Notes under the pieces: model-generated
Told to the model about the DNA's origin: nothing
Seen by the model: the letters and a program-made list of their open reading frames with translations, nothing else
The model's database searches: none
Shown here: one piece after another, positions 16,479 through 23,874 of the stretch
How the letters are laid out: each line of letters starts with the position of its first letter
How positions within the stretch are numbered: the first letter of the stretch is position 1
DNA from: Caldifarciminota bacterium UBA3073
GTDB lineage: Bacteria; Hydrothermota; UBA3073
Reading direction: 5' to 3'
NCBI GenBank assembly: GCA_002366725.1
Contig: DFBT01000067.1
Coordinates: forward strand, 1-26,755
DNA length: 26,755 nt
Translations under genes and position numbers: made by a program

Positions 16479-17444
16479 ATGAAAACAGGCATCAGTTACT
16501 TTGGAAATAGAAACCCGAAATGGGTGAAGAAAGATATGGTCGACATAGTCGAGCACAACTGTAACTTTGTTCTGCATACATTTTCTGAATACGATAGGAT
16601 ATTTTACAAAGACACGATGAAAGAGATCATGCACATTTCACATAAGTTGGGTCTCGATGTTTATGTGGACCCGTGGGGTGTTGGTGGTGTGTTTGGGGGG
16701 GAGGCATTGTCACATATTATAAGTAATACCGATATCCATCAAGTTGACTCTAATGGGAATCGTTTGCCCGCATGCTGTATCAACAATCCCGGGTTCATTG
16801 AATTTATACATCAATGGATAGAAGATGCGAAGTACATCGGAGGTGATGTATTGTTCTGGGATGAACCGCATTTCTACAGTGTAAAAAATGGCTGGGCATG
16901 CAGATGCGGGTATTGTCGAGAAGAGTTTAAGAGAAAATATGGTCACAATATGCCCGATGATATAGATGATGAAGTTGTGGAATTCAGAGAGAACAGCATA
17001 GTCGGATTTTTACAGAAGGTGACGGGATACGGTAAGAGATTGGGTATGAAATCCGCTGTTTGCCTGCTACCGGAGGAGAGTTCGAAACCAAATGTCAAGG
17101 ATTGGGCTAAGATCGCAGGGATGGAAAGCGTTGACATTATTGCCACGGACCCATACAGATATCATGAATCGGACTTTGAGGAAAGAGTGAGAACTTATGC
17201 AAATAGAATCTTTCGCATGGCAAAGAATTTTGGCAAAGAGGGACAGATGTGGGTACAGTGTTTTTCTATCAGGAAAGGTGATGAATGGAAGGTAAAGAGG
17301 GCGGTGAAGATTATCTTTGGGGAGGGTATTAGAAATATTGGTGCATGGAGTTATGACGGAACGAGTTATATGTCTTATATAAAATGTGACAACCCGAAAA
17401 AGGTCTGGGGGAAATTGAAGGAAGGGTATCGAGTCTGTACATGA
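16479..17444 (+). CDS. TIM-barrel glycoside hydrolase-like protein with Cys cluster
   Basis: 321 residues, no signal peptide, so probably cytoplasmic. It has the beta/alpha rhythm of a TIM barrel. DVLFWDEPHF (Glu129) resembles the acid/base strand of clan GH-A-like enzymes, and ACRCGYCREEFKRKYG (Cys141, Cys143, Cys146) resembles the C-x-C-x2-C metal or structural motif seen near the active site of some GH42-like barrels. I do not recognise the exact family. The TGA overlaps the kinase ATG (ATGA), indicating translational coupling, so an internal hydrolase feeding free sugar to the kinase is a sensible hypothesis. The repeat cluster lies directly upstream and no Shine-Dalgarno is seen. Confidence 0.6.
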   Translation: MKTGISYFGNRNPKWVKKDMVDIVEHNCNFVLHTFSEYDRIFYKDTMKEIMHISHKLGLDVYVDPWGVGGVFGGEALSHIISNTDIHQVDSNGNRLPACCINNPGFIEFIHQWIEDAKYIGGDVLFWDEPHFYSVKNGWACRCGYCREEFKRKYGHNMPDDIDDEVVEFRENSIVGFLQKVTGYGKRLGMKSAVCLLPEESSKPNVKDWAKIAGMESVDIIATDPYRYHESDFEERVRTYANRIFRMAKNFGKEGQMWVQCFSIRKGDEWKVKRAVKIIFGEGIRNIGAWSYDGTSYMSYIKCDNPKKVWGKLKEGYRVCT

Positions 17445-18412
17445 TCCGTATGGAAATGTATATCATAGGTGTTGATGGAGGGGGAACGAAAACTACCGCC
17501 ATTTTGGCAAATAGAGAGGGGAAAATTATAGCCAAAAAAGAGGTTGGGCCCTCAAATTATCAGGTTGCGGGTAAAAAAAAATTTAAAAGACTCCTTCTCG
17601 ATCTCATAGACAATTTAACCAGGTCTTCTCATATTAAAAAAAGCGAAATATCGAAAATTTCTCTCGGTCTTGCCGGTGTGGGAAGAGAAAACGAGAAAAA
17701 AGAGGTTCACGGTATTTTAAACGATGTCGGTTTCGATAGTATAGTTGAAAACGACGCAGTCATTGCATTGGAAGGGGCATTGGGGGGAAAACCGGGTGTC
17801 GTGATCATTGCGGGGACGGGCTCTATTGCCCTCGGTAAAAATGATAAAGATGAGATAGCAAGGGCAGGCGGTTGGGGTTACATCCTTGGCGATGAGGGGA
17901 GTGGTTTTTACATTGGAAAGAATGCGCTCATTTATGCCCTGAAGGAATACGACGGAAGGGGAGAAAAGACGATTTTAACGGAGATGATAAAGGAGAATTT
18001 AGAAATTTCCAATATCGAAGAGGTCGTTCCGCTGATTTATTCGGAAAGACTTACGAGGACAGATGTGTCGAATTTAGCAAAATTGGTTTTTGAGGCGTAT
18101 AGAAAAAAGGACAGAATTGCGAATATCATCTTAAATGAGGCGGGGAAGGAGCTTGGACTTCTGGCATACGCAATCATCAGGAAATTAGAATTTAAAAGTA
18201 AGAGCATAGATATGAGCTTAATCGGAGGTATATTCAAGGAAAAGGAGCATCTTTTAGAACCCATAAGAGCGGCAATTCCTTATAATATAAATTTTATAGA
18301 GCCCAGGTTTCCACCGGTAATTGGTGCGTTTTTAATGGGACTTGAGAAAATCGACGAAGAAGTGCTTAAGACACTTGATTATGAGGTAAAAAAAATGGGG
18401 TCAGGTCTTTAA
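17441..18412 (+). CDS. BadF/BadG-type amino-sugar kinase (GlcNAc/MurNAc kinase-like)
   Basis: 323 residues. ASKHA kinase motifs: phosphate-1 loop GVDGGGTKTTAIL (Asp12, Thr16, Lys17), VIIAGTGSIALG (from Ala124) and GWGYILGDEGSGFYIGK (Asp151), the pattern of N-acetylglucosamine kinases of the BadF/BadG/BcrA/BcrD family. Clostridial MurK of this family phosphorylates MurNAc and GlcNAc, which fits a salvage role after NamZ and the symporter. Cytoplasmic. It overlaps the upstream gene by 4 nt. The last four residues (GSGL) and the stop codon lie inside the inverted end of a mobile element starting at 18396, so the original C-terminus may have been replaced. Confidence 0.82.
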   Translation: MIRMEMYIIGVDGGGTKTTAILANREGKIIAKKEVGPSNYQVAGKKKFKRLLLDLIDNLTRSSHIKKSEISKISLGLAGVGRENEKKEVHGILNDVGFDSIVENDAVIALEGALGGKPGVVIIAGTGSIALGKNDKDEIARAGGWGYILGDEGSGFYIGKNALIYALKEYDGRGEKTILTEMIKENLEISNIEEVVPLIYSERLTRTDVSNLAKLVFEAYRKKDRIANIILNEAGKELGLLAYAIIRKLEFKSKSIDMSLIGGIFKEKEHLLEPIRAAIPYNINFIEPRFPPVIGAFLMGLEKIDEEVLKTLDYEVKKMGSGL

Positions 18413-18580
18413 TTTTAAATTTTTGACTCTTCTGAGAGATATGATATAATATACGCAATAAAGTTCGTAGACAGAGTAATAAAGAGCAGATAATGATAAA
18501 AAGTTAATGGTAGGTGAGTGTGGCCCAAAAGAACAACTTGAAAGAATGCTTGAAAATTTAAAATTAAAGACCTGACCCCA
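18396..18580. mobile_element. 185-bp MITE-like element with perfect 28-bp inverted ends
   Basis: The ends 18396-18423 and 18553-18580 are perfect inverted copies (TGGGGTCAGGTCTTTAA and onward). GGGGTCAGGTCTTTAAT-type ends are familiar from IS200/IS605-like and REP-associated tyrosine transposase (RAYT) elements; that link is from memory. The interior (129 nt) has no transposase ORF, only short stretches that could be remnants, such as GECGPKEQLERMLENLK before the right arm. It is therefore likely non-autonomous. It separates the kinase from the amidase gene. Confidence 0.75.
18423..18450 (+). promoter_or_regulatory. Near-consensus sigma-70-type promoter inside the mobile element
   Basis: TTGACT (18423-18428), a 16-nt spacer, then TATAAT (18445-18450), preceded by an extended -10 TGA. 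It points towards the amidase and DacB genes, with transcription expected to begin near 18457. The downstream leader would contain only the right arm of the inverted repeat. Confidence 0.6.
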
Positions 18581-18585
18581 AACTG

Positions 18586-20661
18586 ATGGGCATAAGAAAT
18601 AAAATAATTGTAATCGACCCGGGTCACGGCGGGTGTCAGGAAGGTGCTGTGGGACCCAAAGGACTTAAAGAAAAGGATGTTAATTTGAGAGTTGCCCTGC
18701 ATCTTCGTGAACTTCTCAAAAAAGAGAGAGCAGAGGTTATTCTTACGAGAGAAAAAGATGAGAAGGTCTCTCTCGATGAAAGGGTAGAAATTTCGAAGGA
18801 TGCAAATGCCAACCTCTTTCTCTCAATCCACCACAATGCCAATGCACAACTGGATAGAAGTATCAATCGAACCGAAATATACTATCCCTGGGAAGGCGAG
18901 AGCCCGTCACTCGATTTTGCAAATATCCTCTTCCACTATTTTACCAGGTATTTTAAACTCCTGACCCTGCCTCCATTACCCGCAAAATACAGGGTGTTGC
19001 GCGGCAATGTTGAACCATCTGTTCTGGGAGAGTCTTGCTACATCAGCAATCCCGCCGCCGAAGAGAAATTGGGAGATGAAGAATATAATAGGTTGGAAGC
19101 GACTGTATATTTTAAAGGTATACTGGAATATTTTGAAAGGGAGGTCCCGAAGGTTAAAAAGTTTGAGTTCTCTCATAATACCATTCTCGCCAGTTTTCAG
19201 GATATTGACCCGTCCACTATTAAACTTCTTGTTGATGATAAAGAGATACCTTATGCCTATGACAACGAATACAATGTTTTGACAGCATATTTCGGTGGAA
19301 GTAACGGAATCCATATAGCATCTGTATCGGCGAGGAATAAAAGGGGAAACATAACCCAACCTCGCACGATAGAGTTCTCAATTGATAATCCTCCAGAAGG
19401 GATTTTTATTCATTTTTATCCTGCTTCCTTTCCGAAGAGAGGCGCTATGCCCGTTTCCCTTCGCGTGGATGTGGTGGATGCCAGCGGAAACCCCGTATGT
19501 GATAACAAACTGGTAAAGTTTGAGACAAGCGGTGGCAGTCTTTCTTTCGATTTTCGTCTTACAAAGGGTGGCGAGGCAACCAACTATTTGTTTCTCAAAG
19601 GGAAAAAGAGAACTGTAAATTTAGTGGTCAGTTGTGAAAAAGTGAAAAAGGAAAGGGAGATAAACGTGAAAACGACTGAAAAATCGCTTCTTACTGGAAT
19701 AGTCTATCATGAGAATAAACCTGTTGATGAGGCCCTGATTGAAACAAAAGAGTCGACCACAGTAACAGATAAAGAAGGCAGATACTACTTATTTACAGAA
19801 TCGGGAAGAACAACCCTCACAGTTCCAAAAAGGGGTTTTTACGAGACGAAGAGGAAATGTGATATTCCAGACGGAACAAGTATAAACTTAGACATCGAAT
19901 TAAAGCACATATACAACGGACTTCTCTTTGGGAAAAAGATTATAATTGACCCCGCGGATGCCTCGTCTCTTACACTCGATGTGGTAAGGCATATAAGGGA
20001 TTTTCTTTACAAATCCGGCGCCGATTGTCTTCTCACCCGCGGCGATGTCCACGAAAAAGTTGGCGAGGTTGAGAGAACGAGATTTGTAACCTCTCAAAAT
20101 CCCGACAGATTGATTTCAGTTTCACATTACAACGAATACCAAAAAGACGGTTGCCGGTGTTATTATTACTATACCGACAGAGAGAGTAAAAAATTTGCGA
20201 GCATAATCCAGAAGTATATTGTAAACTATGGTGGAAGACCCGACCTCGGTGTAGGTGAGTGCTCTTCTTATATGATTATTCATCCGCATTGCAAAAGAAC
20301 ACTCGTCGTGCCGGGAAATCTTTCAGACGCTAAATTCAGGGAGAGATTGGGGAGTTATCCCTACAGAATAAAAGAGGCATATCTTATATTCTGCGGAATC
20401 CTTGAGGATATGGGTTTGCAGCCGAAGATGATGGGTTCATTAAAGGGCAAAATAAAGGACGAAAATAATAGACCCATAGGAAATGTCTCTGTTTTCGTCT
20501 CCAATGGACAGAGGTTAATAACAGAAGAAGATGGTAAATTTCACTTTCTCTATTTAGACCCCGGTGACACAAAGGTTCTTTTCTCAAAGGACGGTAAAAC
20601 AACGGAACGAGATGTAACAATAAAGAGTGGCGAAACACATAACATGGAGGCGATATTATGA
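18586..20661 (+). CDS. N-acetylmuramoyl-L-alanine amidase with a second, degenerate amidase domain
   Basis: 691 residues. Domain 1 (about 5-182) is an Amidase_3 zinc enzyme: DPGHGG (His14), Glu29, SIHHN (His82) and catalytic Glu149 in VLGESCYISNP. Then an Ig-like region and a carboxypeptidase-regulatory-like module (about 360-440). Domain 2 (about 446-615) repeats the amidase fold but reads DPADAS where DPGHGG is expected, keeps His514 in SVSHYN, and lacks the catalytic Glu, so it is probably a binding domain. A second regulatory-like module ends the protein. No signal peptide and no ribosome site precede ATG 18586, which lies 5 nt after the mobile element. It removes stem peptides from MurNAc. 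The DacB start overlaps its stop. Confidence 0.85.
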   Translation: MGIRNKIIVIDPGHGGCQEGAVGPKGLKEKDVNLRVALHLRELLKKERAEVILTREKDEKVSLDERVEISKDANANLFLSIHHNANAQLDRSINRTEIYYPWEGESPSLDFANILFHYFTRYFKLLTLPPLPAKYRVLRGNVEPSVLGESCYISNPAAEEKLGDEEYNRLEATVYFKGILEYFEREVPKVKKFEFSHNTILASFQDIDPSTIKLLVDDKEIPYAYDNEYNVLTAYFGGSNGIHIASVSARNKRGNITQPRTIEFSIDNPPEGIFIHFYPASFPKRGAMPVSLRVDVVDASGNPVCDNKLVKFETSGGSLSFDFRLTKGGEATNYLFLKGKKRTVNLVVSCEKVKKEREINVKTTEKSLLTGIVYHENKPVDEALIETKESTTVTDKEGRYYLFTESGRTTLTVPKRGFYETKRKCDIPDGTSINLDIELKHIYNGLLFGKKIIIDPADASSLTLDVVRHIRDFLYKSGADCLLTRGDVHEKVGEVERTRFVTSQNPDRLISVSHYNEYQKDGCRCYYYYTDRESKKFASIIQKYIVNYGGRPDLGVGECSSYMIIHPHCKRTLVVPGNLSDAKFRERLGSYPYRIKEAYLIFCGILEDMGLQPKMMGSLKGKIKDENNRPIGNVSVFVSNGQRLITEEDGKFHFLYLDPGDTKVLFSKDGKTTERDVTIKSGETHNMEAIL

Positions 20662-22118
20662 GAAGATTGTTTAACTATTCACTATTAACTATTAACTATT
20701 TACTGCTTTTCTTTTTCTCATCCTGTTCATTGAACATGTATGTTTATCAGGGTGAAGAGAAGATGTTCAGGAAAGAGCTCGACGCTATCCTTCGTGATAC
20801 CCTCCTTACACAAGCGACGGTTGGTATAAAGATTGTATCGATAAAGGATAATAAGGTTTTGTATGAGTATAATGCAGACAAACTCTTTAATCCCGCATCG
20901 AATATGAAACTCTTGACATCTGCGGCTGCCCTTGTAAAACTTGGGCCCGAATACAGATTCAAAACTGCAGTATATCGAATTAATAAAACAAGAAATGGAA
21001 AACTATCTGGAAATCTCTATCTCAAGGGTTTTGGAGACCCCGACCTGAAAATCCAGGACCTTGAGGGATTGGTCAGAGAAATAAAGTGGCGTGGTATCAG
21101 GGAGATCGATGGAGATTTAATTGCCGACGATTCCTATTTTGATGATACAAGACGGGGAGCGGGATGGGCGTGGGATGAACCACCTGTGTATTGGAATGCC
21201 AGGATCGGAGCGCTCTCGGTGAATGAGAACCTTATCGAGGTGAGGATTAAACCCGGCAAAAAAGTTGGCGATTGCGTTGGGGTGGAAATAGAACCGCCAA
21301 CGACCTATGTTAAGATAGACAACCGTGGAATAACGGGTGTGAGAGGATTTGAGACTAATCTAACGGTAGACCGCATTTTAGAGAAAGACACAAATGTTAT
21401 TGCGGTGGCGGGCACACTTACAGTAGATTCCAGAGGAATGGTCCTTTACAGAAATTTAGAGAACCCTCCCCTATATACTGCCACGGTCTTCGGGGAACTC
21501 CTGGAGGAGAGCGGTATTAAACTCAATGGAGGTGTTAGAATTGATACACTCCCGTCAGACTCAACTATTGAACTTGGAATCCATTACTCGAAGCCATTGG
21601 CGGAGATTCTCTATTATATGAACAAGGCAAGTTCAAATTTTGTCTCTGAGCAGGTATTAAAGACGCTCGGTACTGTTTTTAAATCTGAGCCGGGCACATC
21701 GGAGAAGGGGATAAGTGTAATAGGTGATTTTATGGGCCAAATTGGTATTGATTCCACCGAATACAGGTCTGTAGATGGTTCTGGGCTATCGATCTATGAC
21801 CTGCTCTCGCCGTCCCAGATCGTCACTCTCCTGGTATTTATGTATCAGAATTTCGCGTATCAACCCGAATATCTAACATCACTTCCCGTATCAGGTATTG
21901 ATGGAACACTAAGAAAGAGAATGAATGAACCACGGGTTTCAAGACGGGTCAGGGCAAAGACGGGAACTTTAAGCGGGACGAGCTGTCTCTCGGGATATGC
22001 CTCCACAAAAAGGGGGGATGTCCTTGCATTCTCAATTATGATGAATAATTTCCTCGTTAAAACGCATTCCGTGAGGGAAATCCAGGATAGAATATGCGGA
22101 GCGCTCGTCAATTTTTGA
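20658..22118 (+). CDS. dacB: D-alanyl-D-alanine carboxypeptidase/endopeptidase (PBP4, DacB family)
   Basis: 486 residues, peptidase family S13. Active-site motifs: SxxK as SNMK (Ser81, Lys84), SxN as SSN (Ser325-Asn327) and KTG (Lys434-Gly436). A signal with lipobox-like FSSC (Cys23) suggests lipid anchoring in the periplasm. The enzyme trims terminal D-Ala or opens cross-links, preparing wall for the amidase. GGAGG at 20646-20650 and an ATGA overlap with the amidase gene support the start and coupled translation. The signal region is encoded by four tandem heptads of the AACTATT type. The 3' end overlaps the DUF218 gene on the opposite strand by 11 nt. Confidence 0.9.
   Translation: MRRLFNYSLLTINYLLLFFFSSCSLNMYVYQGEEKMFRKELDAILRDTLLTQATVGIKIVSIKDNKVLYEYNADKLFNPASNMKLLTSAAALVKLGPEYRFKTAVYRINKTRNGKLSGNLYLKGFGDPDLKIQDLEGLVREIKWRGIREIDGDLIADDSYFDDTRRGAGWAWDEPPVYWNARIGALSVNENLIEVRIKPGKKVGDCVGVEIEPPTTYVKIDNRGITGVRGFETNLTVDRILEKDTNVIAVAGTLTVDSRGMVLYRNLENPPLYTATVFGELLEESGIKLNGGVRIDTLPSDSTIELGIHYSKPLAEILYYMNKASSNFVSEQVLKTLGTVFKSEPGTSEKGISVIGDFMGQIGIDSTEYRSVDGSGLSIYDLLSPSQIVTLLVFMYQNFAYQPEYLTSLPVSGIDGTLRKRMNEPRVSRRVRAKTGTLSGTSCLSGYASTKRGDVLAFSIMMNNFLVKTHSVREIQDRICGALVNF
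20673..20700. repeat. Four tandem AACTATT-type heptads
   Basis: AACTATT, CACTATT, AACTATT, AACTATT in series, inside the signal-peptide codons of the DacB gene (encoding about NYSLLTINYL). As the unit is 7 nt, a change in copy number would shift the frame. Confidence 0.7.
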
Positions 22119-22611
22119 GGAGCCTGCTCATTCTTTGAATCTCTCCAAAGTCTCTTATAAAAAAGCCCATTTCCCTGAATAGTAGATATATCCACCTCAA
22201 GAGGGATATCTTTTCCTCGGATTTGGCGAATTCGAGTCTTATTGATGTTGGGAAAATCTTTTTGAAGATATATGCACTTCTCAATATGTGAAATGGCGAT
22301 GTTACGACGAGACAGGATGTAAATTCCTGTTTTTTTGCTATCGTTCCCGTGTAAAGCGCATTTTCAGTTGTCTTTAGTGCCTTTTCTTCTGTAAGTGTAT
22401 TCCCACGAGGCACAGTCGAAAGGTCTCGCATAATCACGGATTCTGGAATTTCTGTTTTATTTGGCCCTCCCGTGAATACGATCTTTTTTACCAGTCCTTT
22501 ATTATAAAATTCTTCCGCCCTCCTTACCCTCTGGGTCAAAGAGTACGAAGGAACATTATTCGTTTTCGGAGCGCATCCGAGAACGATCACAGCATCCCAG
22601 CGTTTTTTCAT
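22108..22611 (-). CDS. DUF218 (YdcF/ElyC/SanA-like) protein
   Basis: 167 residues without membrane segments. DUF218 pattern: DAVIVLGCAP, TQRVRRAEEFYNKGLVKKIVFTGG split over the usual strand-helix-strand, PESVIMRD, then the TxEN motif (TTENALYT) and LVVTSPFHILRS. ElyC and SanA, in this family, affect envelope and peptidoglycan integrity, but the biochemical activity is not firmly known. The ATG at 22611 has no strong ribosome site. It is the last minus-strand gene and converges on dacB with an 11-nt overlap. It is probably co-transcribed with the epimerase gene 113 nt upstream, across an inverted repeat. Confidence 0.75.
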   Translation of the reverse strand: MKKRWDAVIVLGCAPKTNNVPSYSLTQRVRRAEEFYNKGLVKKIVFTGGPNKTEIPESVIMRDLSTVPRGNTLTEEKALKTTENALYTGTIAKKQEFTSCLVVTSPFHILRSAYIFKKIFPTSIRLEFAKSEEKISLLRWIYLLFREMGFFIRDFGEIQRMSRLLKN

Positions 22612-22628
22612 ATCCAGTACTTTGTAAA

Positions 22629-22716
22629 TTTTGGACGCAGATTAACGCAGATTACGCCGATTATTTATCTCTTTAAAGTTTTTTCTGTGTTAATCCGCGC
22701 TAATCTGCGTCCAAAA
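22629..22716. repeat. 26-bp inverted repeat TTTTGGACGCAGATTA...
   Basis: Arms 22629-22654 and 22691-22716 pair at 24 of 26 positions around a 36-nt loop. In the minus-strand transcript both mismatches become G-U pairs, so the RNA hairpin is continuous. One partial arm (ATCTGCGTCCAAAA) recurs at 26328-26341. It lies between the epimerase and DUF218 genes and may act as an attenuator or be a dispersed palindromic element. Confidence 0.75.
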
Positions 22717-22724
22717 AAGTTTCT

Positions 22725-23807
22725 CTATTCAGTTTCAATACAGGACTTTAGGGTTAATCCCAATCCCTCTTTTTCGGAAATGCGGTTTTCTCCCCTTTCG
22801 GTAATTACACCCCCATCTACGATTTCTTTTTCTAATTCCAGGTGACCGTCAAGGTCTGCATATCTTATGTTTTCAGTCGCAATTGCAAGGTGCGTTCCTG
22901 CGGTTATGGCAATCTTCGTTTCGCTCATGCACCCGAGCATACATTTTATACCCGCTCCCCCCGCTGCTGCGGCAATTTTGATGGCGTTTTTTATACCACC
23001 CGACTTCATAAGTTTTATGTTTATCAAATCGCAGATGTCTTCTCTTATAGCCCTGATTGTGTCCTGCAGGGAATGAATACTCTCATCCGCCATCACGGGA
23101 ATATCGATTGTATCCCTTACACATTTCATTCCTCTGTAGTCATAGAACTTTACGGGTTGCTCAATGAACTCGATGTCACAGGGTTCCAATTTTCTGCCCA
23201 CCCATATAGCCTCTTTTACGGTGTATCCCTGATTGGCATCCACACGAATGGTTGGAGTATAGCCTATGGTATTCCTCAGTTCCTTGATCTTATCAACATC
23301 CTCTTTGGGGTTGAGCCCGATCTTGATCTTCAGAATTTTAGCCCCGTTTTCAACGAGTTCATCCGCCTCTTTTATGGTGTTATCTATGGGTTTGATACCG
23401 ATGGTTATTGAGGTCTCTATGCTGTCGCCACCGCCACCGAGCAGGTCCTTGAGCGGTAGTCTTGATACTTTGCCGAGTATATCCCAGAGGGCAATATCGA
23501 CGGCGCATTTGGCGCTCGTGTTTCCGGAGAACTCTGAATCCAGTTCATCTGTTATTTTTTCTATGTTCAAGGGATTTTTTCCTATTAACAATGGTTTTAT
23601 TTTGTCTTCCATTACATCAATTGCCGTGTCCTGTGTTTCCCCCGTTATTTTGGGTGAAGGTGAAGCCTCACCGATTCCGTATATTTCAGAGTCTGTTTTA
23701 ATGACCAAAATTACACCTCTATACTCGAGGTGTGTACCGTAGGCAAGCTTAAAGGGTTGTTTTAACGGGATATTTATTGGGATTGCCTTTATACCGATAA
23801 TTTCCAT
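22725..23807 (-). CDS. L-Ala-D/L-Glu epimerase (dipeptide epimerase, enolase superfamily)
   Basis: 360 residues, the normal length. Muconate-lactonizing subgroup motifs: KIK (Lys160, Lys162), metal ligands Asp190 (DANQGY), Glu216 (EQP) and Asp241 (ADES), second-face base Lys265 (NIKLMKSGG), and the DLD pair Asp318/Asp320 that in dipeptide epimerases binds the substrate amino group. This set is specific for the Ala-Glu epimerases of the YcjG/YkfB type. It converts L-Ala-D-Glu from muropeptides to L-Ala-L-Glu, which ordinary peptidases can cleave. Cytoplasmic. GGAG lies just upstream of the ATG. It is the clearest evidence that stem peptides are consumed and not only rebuilt into wall. Confidence 0.9.
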   Translation of the reverse strand: MEIIGIKAIPINIPLKQPFKLAYGTHLEYRGVILVIKTDSEIYGIGEASPSPKITGETQDTAIDVMEDKIKPLLIGKNPLNIEKITDELDSEFSGNTSAKCAVDIALWDILGKVSRLPLKDLLGGGGDSIETSITIGIKPIDNTIKEADELVENGAKILKIKIGLNPKEDVDKIKELRNTIGYTPTIRVDANQGYTVKEAIWVGRKLEPCDIEFIEQPVKFYDYRGMKCVRDTIDIPVMADESIHSLQDTIRAIREDICDLINIKLMKSGGIKNAIKIAAAAGGAGIKCMLGCMSETKIAITAGTHLAIATENIRYADLDGHLELEKEIVDGGVITERGENRISEKEGLGLTLKSCIETE

Positions 23808-23823
23808 GATTTCTCCACTATAA

Positions 23824-23854
23824 CAGGATCGCCGGCGGTGTGCCGGCGACCCTG
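23824..23854. terminator. GC-rich hairpin between the FG-GAP gene and the epimerase
   Basis: CAGG-A-TCGCCGGC (23824-23836), loop GGTGT, then GCCGGCGA-C-CCTG (23842-23854): twelve pairs with one mismatch. No T tract follows in the direction of the minus-strand genes, so it is either a Rho-type or processing hairpin or a palindromic repeat. Confidence 0.5.
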
Positions 23855-23874
23855 CTTTGTTATCGGATAGGTCC

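Noticed and set aside
16840..16849. GGAGGTGATG inside the TIM-barrel gene as another leader motif
   Set aside because: It lies within well-formed coding sequence (IGGDV) and is a single chance copy.
18976..19359. Minus-strand frame of 127 codons within the amidase gene
   Set aside because: Antisense shadow of a conserved domain, with no ribosome site or family motif.
22842..23742. Long plus-strand open frames opposite the epimerase gene
   Set aside because: They lie antisense to a gene with all active-site residues in place and give no recognisable protein.
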